Assembly: GCA_902589725.1 (NCBI GenBank)
Contig: CACITU010000007.1
Span: forward strand, 1-64,000
DNA from: an uncultured Pelagibacteraceae bacterium
GTDB lineage: Bacteria > Pseudomonadota > Alphaproteobacteria > Pelagibacterales > Pelagibacteraceae
Length of the DNA: 64,000 bases
Direction: 5' to 3'
In this document: piece after piece, positions 1-8,571 of the stretch
How the letters are laid out: every line of letters begins with the position of its first letter
Position numbering within the stretch: position 1 is the stretch's first letter
Notes under the pieces: model-generated
The model's input: only the letters and a program-made list of their open reading frames with translations
The model's database searches: none
What the model was told of the DNA's origin: nothing
Made by a program: the position numbers and the translations under genes

Positions 1-1638
1 ATGATTATGATCAATACAAACAACTGTTAAATCTGTTTCTATACCACCATCCTGATTTAACATATGTGTATAAGTACACTTACCAACTTCATGCTTAATA
101 TTTGATGTACAAATTCTTTGTAATTCTTCATGAGCCTTATTTGATTTAATCTCAAATTTCGAAAAAGGTGTCAAATCAAACAGACCTACATTTTTAACTG
201 TATTGCTTGTCTCGTATTCAACAGATGGATACCAATTTTGGTAATTATAACTATATTCATATTCAGTTTTTTCACCGTCGAGAGCAAACCACATAGGTCG
301 CTCGTATCCTCCAGAAGTACCAAAGCATGCACCAAAGCCTTTTAATAAATCATGATAAGGTAAAGTTTTTATATTTCTTGACGTTTTGTATTGTTTATAC
401 GGCCAGTGCATTCCATACAAATCTCCCAAAGACTCTGTAATTCTATCTTTGATAAAAGTTAATTCTGAGTGAAAATTTTGAAATCTTTTAATATCATAAT
501 TAAAAATGTCCTCATTAATATGACCTGTCATTAACCATTCAGCAGTTACTTTACCAACACCTCCCCCACTACCAATTCCAATGCTATTTAATCCGCAACT
601 TAAAAATAGATTTTTAACCTCAGGAACTTCACCTAACAAAGAATTGGTATCAGGTGTAAAAGACTCAGGACCTGCAAAAAATTTTCTTATTCCAATTTTT
701 TCAAGAATTGGAAATCTTTTCATAGATTTTTGTAAATAAGGTTCAAAATGCTCAAAATTTTCAGGAAATTCTCCAAAAGAAAAATCTTCAGGCACTTTGT
801 TAGTTTTATTAAATGCTGGTATTGATTTTCCCTCAAAAATACCAATTAATAATTTACCTGCATCCTCTTTAAAGTAAACACTACTATCAAAATCTCTGAT
901 TACTGGAAGAGTTTTTGAAAGATCTTCAATTGGTTCTGTAATCACATAAAAATGTTCTGCTGGATAAAGAGGAATACTAACATTTATTTTTTCACCTATT
1001 TGTCTAGACCACATACCTGTTGCTAATACAATATATTCACATTCAATGATTTGACCATTTATCTTTACTCCATGAACTCTTTTATTTTTAATCAAAATTT
1101 TTTCTACAGGAGACTGCTCAAATATTTTTGCACCTCCTTTTCTAGCAGCCTTAGCAAGCATATGAGTTACACCACTAGGATCAGCTGCACCATCACCTGA
1201 CATTAATACACCACCTTTTAAATCCTCAGTGTGCATCATTGGATATCGCTTTTTAATTGTATCGATATCTAATATGTCAATATCTACGTCATAAAGTTGA
1301 GCTGTAGTTGCTTGTCTTTTAAGTTCTTGCCATCTAGAATTTGTTTGTGCTATGGAAAGCGCACCATTAAGTCTAAGTCCAGCAGAATGATCAATTTCTT
1401 TCTCTAATTTTTTGTAAAGATCTAAAGTATATTTTCTAATTTTAGTTACTGCAGCTGTAGGTCCCAGTTGACTTACCAAACCTGCTGCATGCCAAGTTGT
1501 ACCAGATGTTAACTGATCTCTCTCAAGTAATGTTACATCTCTCCAGCCAAATTTAGTCAAATGGTATGCAACAGAGCAACCAATTACACCACCTCCAATA
1601 ACAACTACCTTTGAACTAGAAGGATAGTTTTTTTCCAT
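1..1638 (-). CDS. FAD-dependent dimethylglycine/sarcosine dehydrogenase-like protein (3' end outside window)
   Basis: Reading the minus strand from the ATG at 1638 gives 546 open codons to the window edge, so the C-terminus is missing. The N-terminus has a Rossmann FAD motif (VVVIGGGVIGCSVAYHL) and the TTWHAAGL segment; in dimethylglycine dehydrogenase the His of this segment carries the covalent flavin. The DAO domain is followed by a segment (PYHDLLKGFGACFGTSGGYERP) leading into the GcvT-like folate-binding half, of which the start is present. Such enzymes oxidatively remove N-methyl groups, passing formaldehyde to tetrahydrofolate. It starts 2 bases after the ald stop, so it is the third gene of an operon with an aminotransferase and alanine dehydrogenase. 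The substrate is unknown; the taurine context makes N-methyltaurine or another N-methylated amine possible. Confidence 0.85.
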   Translation of the reverse strand, partial: MEKNYPSSSKVVVIGGGVIGCSVAYHLTKFGWRDVTLLERDQLTSGTTWHAAGLVSQLGPTAAVTKIRKYTLDLYKKLEKEIDHSAGLRLNGALSIAQTNSRWQELKRQATTAQLYDVDIDILDIDTIKKRYPMMHTEDLKGGVLMSGDGAADPSGVTHMLAKAARKGGAKIFEQSPVEKILIKNKRVHGVKINGQIIECEYIVLATGMWSRQIGEKINVSIPLYPAEHFYVITEPIEDLSKTLPVIRDFDSSVYFKEDAGKLLIGIFEGKSIPAFNKTNKVPEDFSFGEFPENFEHFEPYLQKSMKRFPILEKIGIRKFFAGPESFTPDTNSLLGEVPEVKNLFLSCGLNSIGIGSGGGVGKVTAEWLMTGHINEDIFNYDIKRFQNFHSELTFIKDRITESLGDLYGMHWPYKQYKTSRNIKTLPYHDLLKGFGACFGTSGGYERPMWFALDGEKTEYEYSYNYQNWYPSVEYETSNTVKNVGLFDLTPFSKFEIKSNKAHEELQRICTSNIKHEVGKCTYTHMLNQDGGIETDLTVVCIDHNH

Positions 1639-1640
1639 CT

Positions 1641-2759
1641 CTAATGCTTGATTGCTTCTCCAGGTTCAACAAAATCATGTCCAAAAACGTCAGCAACTGC
1701 TTTGTAAGTTACATGTCCTTTGTGAACATTTAAACCTGCTAAGAAGTTTTTATCTTCACTTAGTGCTTTTTGATAACCTTTGTTTGCTAATTTTACTAAA
1801 TATGGAAGAGTTGCTTGATTTAGTGCAAAAGTAGAAGTTCTAGGAACTCCACCTGGCATATTCGCAACACAGTAATGAACTATATCATCAACTATATAGG
1901 TTGGATCTCCATGTGTGGTTGGTTTACTTGTTTCAACACATCCTCCTTGATCAATTGCTACATCAACAATAACTGATCCTCTTTTCATTAATTTCAACAT
2001 ATCTTTGGTTATTAGTTTAGGTGCTTCTGCACCTGGAATTAATACCCCTCCAACCAAAAGATCTGCATTAGCAACTAATTTATTTAAATCAATTTTATCA
2101 CTTTGTTCAGGTATAATTTTATCACCAAACATTTCTACAAGTTGTTTTAATCTTGCTTCTGACTTGTCAACTATATGGACTTTTGCTTGCATCCCTGTTG
2201 CAATTATTGCTGCATTCTCTCCAACAACTCCACCACCAAGAATTAGTACATTGGCTGGCTCTCCTCCTGGTGCTCCTCCCAATAATACTCCTCTACCTTT
2301 TTGATTTTTTTCTAGACAATGAGCTCCAGCTTGAACTGACATTCTTCCTGCAACTGCACTCATTGGAGCAAGTAAAGGTAATCTACCGTTGTTGTCTGTA
2401 ACAGTTTCATAAGCAATATTTATACTTTTAGATTTTATTAATCCCTCGGTTAATTCTTTTGCAGCAGCTAAATGTAAATAAGTGTATACAATTTGATTTT
2501 CTCTAATCATATCTACTTCGGGTTTTTGTGGTTCTTTAACTTTTACAATTATATCTGCATCATTAAAAATATCAGATGCTGTATCAGCTATTTTTGCACC
2601 TGCTTTCAAATATTGATCATTCTCAAAACCAGCTTCAAACCCACCATTTTTTTCAACTAAAACCTCGTGACCCTCGGATACTAAAGTTTTTACGCTATCA
2701 GGTGTTAAACCAATTCTATTTTCTTGTGGCTTGATTTCTTTGGGAACACCAATTTTCAT
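1641..2759 (-). CDS. ald: Alanine dehydrogenase
   Basis: The 372-residue product matches the usual length of NAD-dependent L-alanine dehydrogenase and starts with the family signature MKIGVPKEIKPQENRIGLTP. The NAD-binding Rossmann segment is VLILGGGVVGENAA, and the C-terminal PGGVPRTSTFALNQAT block is typical. It interconverts alanine with pyruvate and ammonium in the cytoplasm. It lies 9 bases after the class III aminotransferase and 2 bases before the FAD dehydrogenase, so it is operonic. In taurine degradation Ald regenerates the pyruvate acceptor of taurine:pyruvate aminotransferase and releases ammonium for assimilation, which fits the divergent tauABC genes. Confidence 0.95.
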   Translation of the reverse strand: MKIGVPKEIKPQENRIGLTPDSVKTLVSEGHEVLVEKNGGFEAGFENDQYLKAGAKIADTASDIFNDADIIVKVKEPQKPEVDMIRENQIVYTYLHLAAAKELTEGLIKSKSINIAYETVTDNNGRLPLLAPMSAVAGRMSVQAGAHCLEKNQKGRGVLLGGAPGGEPANVLILGGGVVGENAAIIATGMQAKVHIVDKSEARLKQLVEMFGDKIIPEQSDKIDLNKLVANADLLVGGVLIPGAEAPKLITKDMLKLMKRGSVIVDVAIDQGGCVETSKPTTHGDPTYIVDDIVHYCVANMPGGVPRTSTFALNQATLPYLVKLANKGYQKALSEDKNFLAGLNVHKGHVTYKAVADVFGHDFVEPGEAIKH

Positions 2760-2768
2760 AAACGAAAA

Positions 2769-4115
2769 TTAATTTTTTTTACTTTTTGCGTAACTTGTTA
2801 TTCCAGTTCGAAGTTTTTCTATTATTTCATCAATATGTTTTTTTTCACAAATGAACATCGGAGCGATAATTAAACAATCTCCAGTAGCTTTAAAATTTAC
2901 TCCAGCTTCATAACAATGTTTAAAACAAGTAAGTCCAGCAGCTCCTGGTTTTTTATCCGTTACTATATCTATTCCACCCATCATTCCATATCCTCTAATG
3001 TTATCAACAACATCAATGTCTTTTAAAGACATTAAACCTTCTTGGAAATAAGGTGCTAAATTTTTTGCTCTATTAAAAATATCATCTTTTTCGATAATAT
3101 CTTGAACAGCTAATCCAGCAGCTACAGAAATTGGTATTCCAGAATACGTATAGCCATGGAATAATTCTATTGTTCCTTTAGGTGCATTTTCAGCAATAGC
3201 ATCATAAATATCTTCTTTACATGCAACAACTCCCATTGGGCTAATTCCATTTGTTGTCGCTTTAGCCATTGTCATCATGTCGGGAGTTACGCCGTACTCT
3301 TGTGATGCAAAAGGTGACCCAGTCCTTCCCCAACCCGTTATTACTTCATCAAAAATTAAAAGTATTCCATGCTTATCACAAATCTCTCTTAATCTTTGTA
3401 AATATCCTTTTGGTGGAACTAAAGTGCCTGTTGATCCAGCAATAGGTTCAACAATACAAGCTGCAATATTTTCAGCTCCAAAGTTCATACAAATTCTCTC
3501 TAAATCTTCGGCTAACTCAACACCTGTTTCTGGTTGACCACTTACAAATTTATGCTCTGGTAAATGTGTATGCCTCATATGCACAACACCTGGCATTAAA
3601 ACACTTGCAAAAGTTTTTACGTTATTTACCATCCCTCCGACAGAGGTCGCACCAATATTCATTCCATGGTAACCTCTTTCTCTACCAACAAATCTAAATC
3701 TTTGGCTATCACCTCTTGCTCTGTGATAAGCAATTGCAATTTTAATTGCTGTTTCAACAGCAGTTGAGCCGCAAATAGTATAAAACATTCTATTCAAGTT
3801 TCCTGGAGTATGTTTAGAAATTCTTGTAGCTAATTCAAAAGATCCACCAAAACCTTGTTGGAATGGCTGACAATAATCTAAAGTTTTTAATTGATTTGTT
3901 ATTGCCTCTATAATTTCTTCTCTGCCGTGACCCAAAGGATTACAGAACAGCCCTGAGCTTGCATCAATTTGAGTTTGTCCTTGGTGGTTTTTTAAATACA
4001 CACCTTTAGCTTCAACAATTAATCTTGGGTTCTCTTTAAAATCTTTATTTGATGTAAAAGGCATCCAATGCTCATTTAAAGAGTTTGGAATAGCTGTTTT
4101 GTTTTGTGTGCTCAT
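2769..4115 (-). CDS. tpa: Class III aminotransferase, probable taurine:pyruvate aminotransferase
   Basis: The 448-residue protein is a PLP fold-type I class III transaminase of the omega-amino acid:pyruvate group. LIFDEVITGWGRTG carries the Asp that pairs with the pyridine nitrogen, and the Lys in MTMAKATTNG is the expected Schiff-base residue. The N-terminal HWMPFTSNKDFKENPRL block resembles beta-alanine:pyruvate transaminases. It is first in the operon tpa-ald-FAD dehydrogenase and diverges from tauABC. With Ald next door and a taurine importer opposite, the most economical role is taurine + pyruvate to sulfoacetaldehyde + alanine. The transaminase class is certain; the substrate rests on context, and beta-alanine or another omega-amine cannot be excluded. 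No xsc (sulfoacetaldehyde acetyltransferase) gene is in this window. Confidence 0.75.
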   Translation of the reverse strand: MSTQNKTAIPNSLNEHWMPFTSNKDFKENPRLIVEAKGVYLKNHQGQTQIDASSGLFCNPLGHGREEIIEAITNQLKTLDYCQPFQQGFGGSFELATRISKHTPGNLNRMFYTICGSTAVETAIKIAIAYHRARGDSQRFRFVGRERGYHGMNIGATSVGGMVNNVKTFASVLMPGVVHMRHTHLPEHKFVSGQPETGVELAEDLERICMNFGAENIAACIVEPIAGSTGTLVPPKGYLQRLREICDKHGILLIFDEVITGWGRTGSPFASQEYGVTPDMMTMAKATTNGISPMGVVACKEDIYDAIAENAPKGTIELFHGYTYSGIPISVAAGLAVQDIIEKDDIFNRAKNLAPYFQEGLMSLKDIDVVDNIRGYGMMGGIDIVTDKKPGAAGLTCFKHCYEAGVNFKATGDCLIIAPMFICEKKHIDEIIEKLRTGITSYAKSKKN

Positions 4116-4291
4116 AAAATTTTTTTAAAATGTTAATTTAAATATTAGAACCTCTTTAGACTAAAATAAAAGGATTAACTACCACATTATTGACACAACC
4201 ATCAATTGTATAAACTTTCTTTTTTGTTTTACTTCAGGCTCAATTTGAATTTAAATATCGATAATTTAATTAATTAAACATAGGGGAATAA
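4116..4291. promoter_or_regulatory. Divergent promoter region tpa / tauA
   Basis: These 176 bases separate the start codons of two divergent operons and must hold both promoters. A TTGACA hexamer lies at 4190-4195 on the plus strand, but no -10 element stands at standard spacing (TATAAA follows after only 13 bases). The tauA ribosome-binding site is AGGGGAA just before its ATG. No riboswitch fold was recognised. Confidence 0.5.
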
Positions 4292-5233
4292 ATGAGAAAA
4301 ATACTAAGTTTTATTCTAGGATCTATTTTTGCACTTAACCTATCAATTTCAGTTGCTAATTCAGCTGCAAATGAAGTTAGAGTTGCATACTTTCTAGAAT
4401 GGCCAAGTCCAAATCTAGAGGACATGCAGAAGAAAAATTTTGCAAAAGCACTAGGTGTTCCAGTAAAATGGACTAACTTCACAAACGGTGGAGCTATGAC
4501 TGATGCAATGTTAGCTGGAGATATTGATATTTCTTACTCACAAGGATTGGTACCTTTTATCAATGCCGTAAAATCTAATGCGCCTATCAAATTAGTTGAT
4601 ATTGCTATGGAATACGGAATGGGTGGAACTACATGTGTTACATCTAACGCTTCTGGAATTACAAAAGCAAATGCTACTGAATTAGAAGGTAAAAAAGTTG
4701 CTGTTCCATTAGGAACAATGGCTGAATACGTTTTTGATGAAAGTATGAAAGTTGTTGGTGCTGACAGAGGTAAAATGGACATTATACAAATGGACCCTGA
4801 AGAAGGTGCTGCTGCATTAGTTAGTGGTGATGTTGTTATGGCATGTTTATTTGGTGGTAATTCTATCAAAGCTGCAACTGCAGTTGGATCGAGACTTTTA
4901 ACTGTAGATGAAGCTAGAGCAGCAGGTATCTTAGGTATAGATATAACATCTGTTACAGATAAATTCATGAAAGAGAACCCAGGCATGTTGAGAACTTTCA
5001 TCGAAGTAACTCATGAAGCTAACGCTAGATACAAAGCTGGAAAAGCTGACTTGAACGCAATGTCTAAAGCTTCAGAAATGAAAGTTTCAGATATGAAAGA
5101 TACTTTAAGTGGATTTAAATTCTTAACTCCAGAAGAAACTAAACAATCTATGACAAGTGGAAACTTAGATGCATTCTTAAAAGGAATGGGAACTCCAGGT
5201 GGAAACGTAGATACAAGTTTCTTACCTTTATAA
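4292..5233 (+). CDS. tauA: Taurine/sulfonate ABC transporter substrate-binding protein
   Basis: A 313-residue periplasmic protein with a signal peptide of about 27 residues (MRKILSFILGSIFALN, cleavage near VANSAA). The mature part belongs to the TauA/SsuA/NMT1-like family: it starts with VRVAYFLEWPSPN and contains GGAMTDAMLAGDIDI and the second-domain hinge GKKVAVPLGTMAEYV. It would capture taurine or a related sulfonate. A strong hairpin terminator follows 20 bases after the stop, so the binding protein is probably made in excess of the downstream ATPase and permease. Family assignment is firm; taurine specificity is inferred from the opposite tpa-ald operon. Confidence 0.88.
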   Translation: MRKILSFILGSIFALNLSISVANSAANEVRVAYFLEWPSPNLEDMQKKNFAKALGVPVKWTNFTNGGAMTDAMLAGDIDISYSQGLVPFINAVKSNAPIKLVDIAMEYGMGGTTCVTSNASGITKANATELEGKKVAVPLGTMAEYVFDESMKVVGADRGKMDIIQMDPEEGAAALVSGDVVMACLFGGNSIKAATAVGSRLLTVDEARAAGILGIDITSVTDKFMKENPGMLRTFIEVTHEANARYKAGKADLNAMSKASEMKVSDMKDTLSGFKFLTPEETKQSMTSGNLDAFLKGMGTPGGNVDTSFLPL

Positions 5234-5253
5234 TTTTAAGGGTTTAAAATTTT

Positions 5254-5292
5254 AAATAGGCACTGATTTTATAATTGGTGCCTATTTTTTTT
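5254..5292 (+). terminator. Intrinsic terminator/attenuator after tauA
   Basis: A perfect 10-bp stem, AAATAGGCAC pairing with GTGCCTATTT (5254-5263 and 5278-5287), with a 14-base loop, runs into a T8 tract (5285-5292). It lies between tauA and tauB, genes expected to share an operon, so partial termination would lower tauBC relative to tauA. Confidence 0.88.
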
Positions 5293-5317
5293 ACAAAATT
5301 TCTAATATAAAGAATTT

Positions 5318-6115
5318 ATGAGTGATCTTGTTTCTCAAAATTTAAATATGATTTTTAAAACTCCAAAAGGAGAAACTGTTCATGCGCTAAAAGATGTAAG
5401 TTTTACTCTTAAAAAAGGAGAATTACTTACAGTCCTTGGTCCCTCAGGCTGTGGAAAAACAACTTTACTTAACATAACAGCTGGATTTTTAAGACCTACA
5501 TCAGGAAAAATTACTCTTAACAATAATGAAATAGATGGTCCTGGAGTTGAAAGAGGAATGGTTTTTCAACAAGGTGCTTTGTTTGAATGGTTAACAGTTG
5601 CTGAGAATGTAAACTTTGGACTTAGAATGAAAAAAGAAGATCCTGAAATTACATCAAAGAAAGTTGATGAATGGTTAGATATAGTTGGACTTAAAGGTTT
5701 TGGTAACACACCTACTTATCAATTATCTGGGGGTATGCAACAAAGAGTTGCGCTTGCAAGATGTTTGATAAATGATCCTGATTTAATTTTAATGGATGAA
5801 CCATTAGGAGCTTTAGATGCATTAACGAGAGAAAAAATGCAGTCATTAGTTTTAAAAATTTGGAAAGAGACGGGAAAAACAATTATTTTAATTACACACT
5901 CCGTTGAAGAAGCATTGTTACTTGGAGAAAGATTATATGTAATGGCACCAAGACCAGGTAGAATACACAAAGAGTACAACCTTCCTTTTGCAGAAATGGG
6001 TCTTACACAAGATTTAAGAGAAATAAAAAAGAATAAGGAATTCTCTTCTACCAGAGAAGAAATCTTATCAATGATTTGGAATATGGAAGAAGAAATAATG
6101 GGGAAAGAAAGTTAA
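5318..6115 (+). CDS. tauB: Taurine/sulfonate ABC transporter ATP-binding protein
   Basis: A 265-residue ABC ATPase of the SsuB/TauB type. Walker A is GPSGCGKTT, the signature is LSGGMQQR, Walker B is LILMDEPLGALD, and the H-loop is ITHSVEEAL. The C-terminal APRPGRIHKEYNLPF segment is typical of nitrate/sulfonate/taurine importers. It sits behind the tauA attenuator and its stop codon abuts the ATG of the permease with no gap, indicating translational coupling. It would energise uptake at the inner face of the cytoplasmic membrane. Confidence 0.9.
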   Translation: MSDLVSQNLNMIFKTPKGETVHALKDVSFTLKKGELLTVLGPSGCGKTTLLNITAGFLRPTSGKITLNNNEIDGPGVERGMVFQQGALFEWLTVAENVNFGLRMKKEDPEITSKKVDEWLDIVGLKGFGNTPTYQLSGGMQQRVALARCLINDPDLILMDEPLGALDALTREKMQSLVLKIWKETGKTIILITHSVEEALLLGERLYVMAPRPGRIHKEYNLPFAEMGLTQDLREIKKNKEFSSTREEILSMIWNMEEEIMGKES

Positions 6116-8041
6116 ATGTTAACCCAATTTGTAACAATATTAATATTTGTAGCTGTAATTGGATGCATTCTTTATGGAAGGAGATTAATTAGAACTGAGA
6201 AAGTGGATGCAGTATTTGGTAATCCAGAGAGAGCTAAAGGTGGTACGCACTGGGTAATCGTTGGTAGCAGTGCAATTCTAATGCTATGGCTTTATTATTC
6301 ATGGGATATTGCAAAAGGTTTTTATCCAAAATCAGCAAATGAATTATGTCAAGTCGCTAAAATTAATGAGTCATTGTTAGGTTTAAAATATCAGTTCCCT
6401 ATTGAAGAAAGAGAATTTAAAAGCACATCTATTATTAAAATTGAAAATAAAAACCTAGTAAAAATTTCAAATGAAATAAAAATATCTCCTGATCTAAATG
6501 ATCAACAAAAAACAATCCTTATAAGTTACATTGATAGAACTTCTAAATTAATTCCAATTTTAACAAGTGAAGACCTTATGGAAATGGATACCAAAATTAA
6601 ACTTAAGGAAATGACAGAAGAAATAAAACTTTTGAGTTCCAATTTCCAAAAGAAAGATTATCCATTTGAGACAGATACGCAAAAAACTGAGAGACAGAAA
6701 CTTATTGATGAACAAGGTGGCTGGGGAATTACAACTATAGACTCTGGAACTGGTACAATTGAAAATACTATTGAAATACCTACTGCACCTCAAACCAATA
6801 AAGGTTTAAAATTTCATGCAGCTGCAGCAGAACTTAAAAAAATTGACGACAAATTTTTTAAATTAAAAAACCACAACCCACAATTTAAAAATGCAATCAA
6901 ACAACTTAAAGATGATATTAAAGCTTACAGAAAAGGATTAGATGATAGTGAAGAAATAGCATCTGACTATGCAAAAAATATTGTTAAAATTGCGAGAAGA
7001 ATAGAGTTTGCAAGCATCTATCCTCCTGATGCATTAAATGAAATGCAAGCAGCAATAATAGAGTTTGATGAATTACAAAATAAAGAGCAAGGTGGATTAA
7101 GATTAATTGATATTCTTCTATTTCCAGCAGGAACAATTGTTGCAAGTGGACCAACATGTTCTGAACAAGGTTCAGGTAGATGGTTACCTAAACCATCAGA
7201 TACATTTAATAAATTTGTATTGATGTCTAAACCAAGTATTGGATACAAAAATATTCCTCTTTTATGGATTGAGATGGTTGATGTAAGTAAAATGATTGGA
7301 TTTATTTTACCTGATTGGATAGCAGATATCTTGCCTGGTGAATATCCAGTGCATTCAAAAGATGGAATTGTAAAAGAAAACTTCAAAAGTAACGTTTTAA
7401 AAGTTGTTACTGGTGACTTTAAATTATTTAAAGTGCCTGTTCCATATGGACACATATGGGACTCATTCTTAAGGGTATTTTTAGGTTTAGTTTTTGGAAT
7501 TCTTATTGGGGTGCCATTAGGATTGTTTATGGGTCTAAATCGATTTGCTAAAGGCTTCTTTGATCCTTTAATAGAATTATACAGACCTGTTCCACCATTA
7601 GCTTGGGCACCATTGATTATTTCAGTTCTTGGAATAGATAATACGGGTAAAATATTTTTATTATTCATGGTCTCACTTTCAATTATGATTATTTCTGCTA
7701 GAGCTGGTGCATCAGGAACACAGCTATCAAAAATACATGCTGCACATTCTTTAGGAGCTACTAAAAAACAAATTTTAAGATATGTGATTTTCCCTAATTC
7801 ACTTCCTGAAATTCTTACAGGCATTAGAGTTGCTGTTGGTATGTGCTGGGGAACACTTGTTGCAGCAGAGTTTCTAGCAGGTACAACTGGTATTGGTTTT
7901 GTTGAAAATGTTGCAAAAAAATACTTTCAGTACGAAGTTATTTGGATAACTATTTTCATAATGGGTCTGCTGGGTCTTTTGTTTGATATATCTTTAAGAA
8001 AAATAATAGATAAGACTATTCCTTGGAGAGGCAAAGGTTAA
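6116..8041 (+). CDS. tauC: Oversized TauC-like ABC permease with a large inserted domain
   Basis: TauC/SsuC permeases are normally about 250-280 residues; this one is 641. The last 205 residues or so form a standard BPD_transp_1 domain (PYGHIWDSFLRVFLGLVFG, EAA loop AHSLGATKKQILRYVIF, final TM GLLGLLFDISLRK). Two extra membrane segments lie at about residues 4-21 and 46-64. Between them and the permease core is a mostly hydrophilic stretch of about 370 residues, Lys/Glu-rich with helical, possibly coiled-coil parts, that I do not recognise. The frame is uninterrupted and codon use matches its neighbours, so this is a real long protein. The stop lies 20 bases before a convergent TRAP gene. Confidence 0.85.
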   Translation: MLTQFVTILIFVAVIGCILYGRRLIRTEKVDAVFGNPERAKGGTHWVIVGSSAILMLWLYYSWDIAKGFYPKSANELCQVAKINESLLGLKYQFPIEEREFKSTSIIKIENKNLVKISNEIKISPDLNDQQKTILISYIDRTSKLIPILTSEDLMEMDTKIKLKEMTEEIKLLSSNFQKKDYPFETDTQKTERQKLIDEQGGWGITTIDSGTGTIENTIEIPTAPQTNKGLKFHAAAAELKKIDDKFFKLKNHNPQFKNAIKQLKDDIKAYRKGLDDSEEIASDYAKNIVKIARRIEFASIYPPDALNEMQAAIIEFDELQNKEQGGLRLIDILLFPAGTIVASGPTCSEQGSGRWLPKPSDTFNKFVLMSKPSIGYKNIPLLWIEMVDVSKMIGFILPDWIADILPGEYPVHSKDGIVKENFKSNVLKVVTGDFKLFKVPVPYGHIWDSFLRVFLGLVFGILIGVPLGLFMGLNRFAKGFFDPLIELYRPVPPLAWAPLIISVLGIDNTGKIFLLFMVSLSIMIISARAGASGTQLSKIHAAHSLGATKKQILRYVIFPNSLPEILTGIRVAVGMCWGTLVAAEFLAGTTGIGFVENVAKKYFQYEVIWITIFIMGLLGLLFDISLRKIIDKTIPWRGKG

Positions 8042-8061
8042 GCATACGTTTTTAAAATAAA

Positions 8062-8571
8062 TTAGACTTTTTTTATAAAACCAATGGCGGCACCAATGGT
8101 AGTCAAAAATCCAGCTAAAGGGAGGATAGCAACTGCATATTTTTTGGGCATATAATTAGGTTTGAACTCAATACCTTGCATACTAATTTCTAAATACCAC
8201 ATTTCCCAATACTTCCCTCGCATACCCTCTACAAGTTCAATTCCATAAATTATTAAGACTACACCAATTATCATAATCATAATTTTCCAAAACTGGCGTA
8301 TGTATAATGAAACTCTCTCTGGTAATTTTTCATAAATTAAATTTAATGCTACATGTTCATTATCTCTTGCTGTAAGAGAAAGTGCTATAAACATCAACCA
8401 AATATTACTTAATACTGTTAGCAAATCTCCCCAAACAGGAGGGTTATTAAAAACATATCGCATAGTAACATTGTAAAGTGTAAAACCAACCATGGCAGCC
8501 AACAAGAGTGAGCACATAGCTTCCAACGTACGATGAATAAAACGATCAATACTGTTTAAAAATTTTATCAT
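8062..8571 (-). CDS. dctQ: TRAP transporter small membrane subunit
   Basis: A 169-residue protein with four hydrophobic segments and the DctQ-family pattern (DRFIHRTLEAMCSLLLAAMV, then FNNPPVWGDLLTVLSNIWLM). With DctM it forms the sodium-driven membrane part of a tripartite ATP-independent periplasmic transporter. It is last in a P-M-Q order and its ATG overlaps the dctM stop by one base (TAATG), implying coupled translation. The usual TRAP order is P-Q-M. The substrate cannot be read from this subunit. Confidence 0.88.
   Translation of the reverse strand: MIKFLNSIDRFIHRTLEAMCSLLLAAMVGFTLYNVTMRYVFNNPPVWGDLLTVLSNIWLMFIALSLTARDNEHVALNLIYEKLPERVSLYIRQFWKIMIMIIGVVLIIYGIELVEGMRGKYWEMWYLEISMQGIEFKPNYMPKKYAVAILPLAGFLTTIGAAIGFIKKV

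Noticed and set aside
4190-4214. TTGACA plus TATAAA as the tauA promoter
   Set aside because: The spacer is only about 13 bases, too short for sigma-70.
4534-5001. 155-codon open frame on the minus strand inside tauA
   Set aside because: Shadow of tauA with no domain, ribosome-binding site or independent start context.
7018-7824. 268-codon open frame on the minus strand inside the permease gene
   Set aside because: It is antisense to the well-supported permease domain, has no recognisable motifs and reflects low-complexity, AT-rich codon use.
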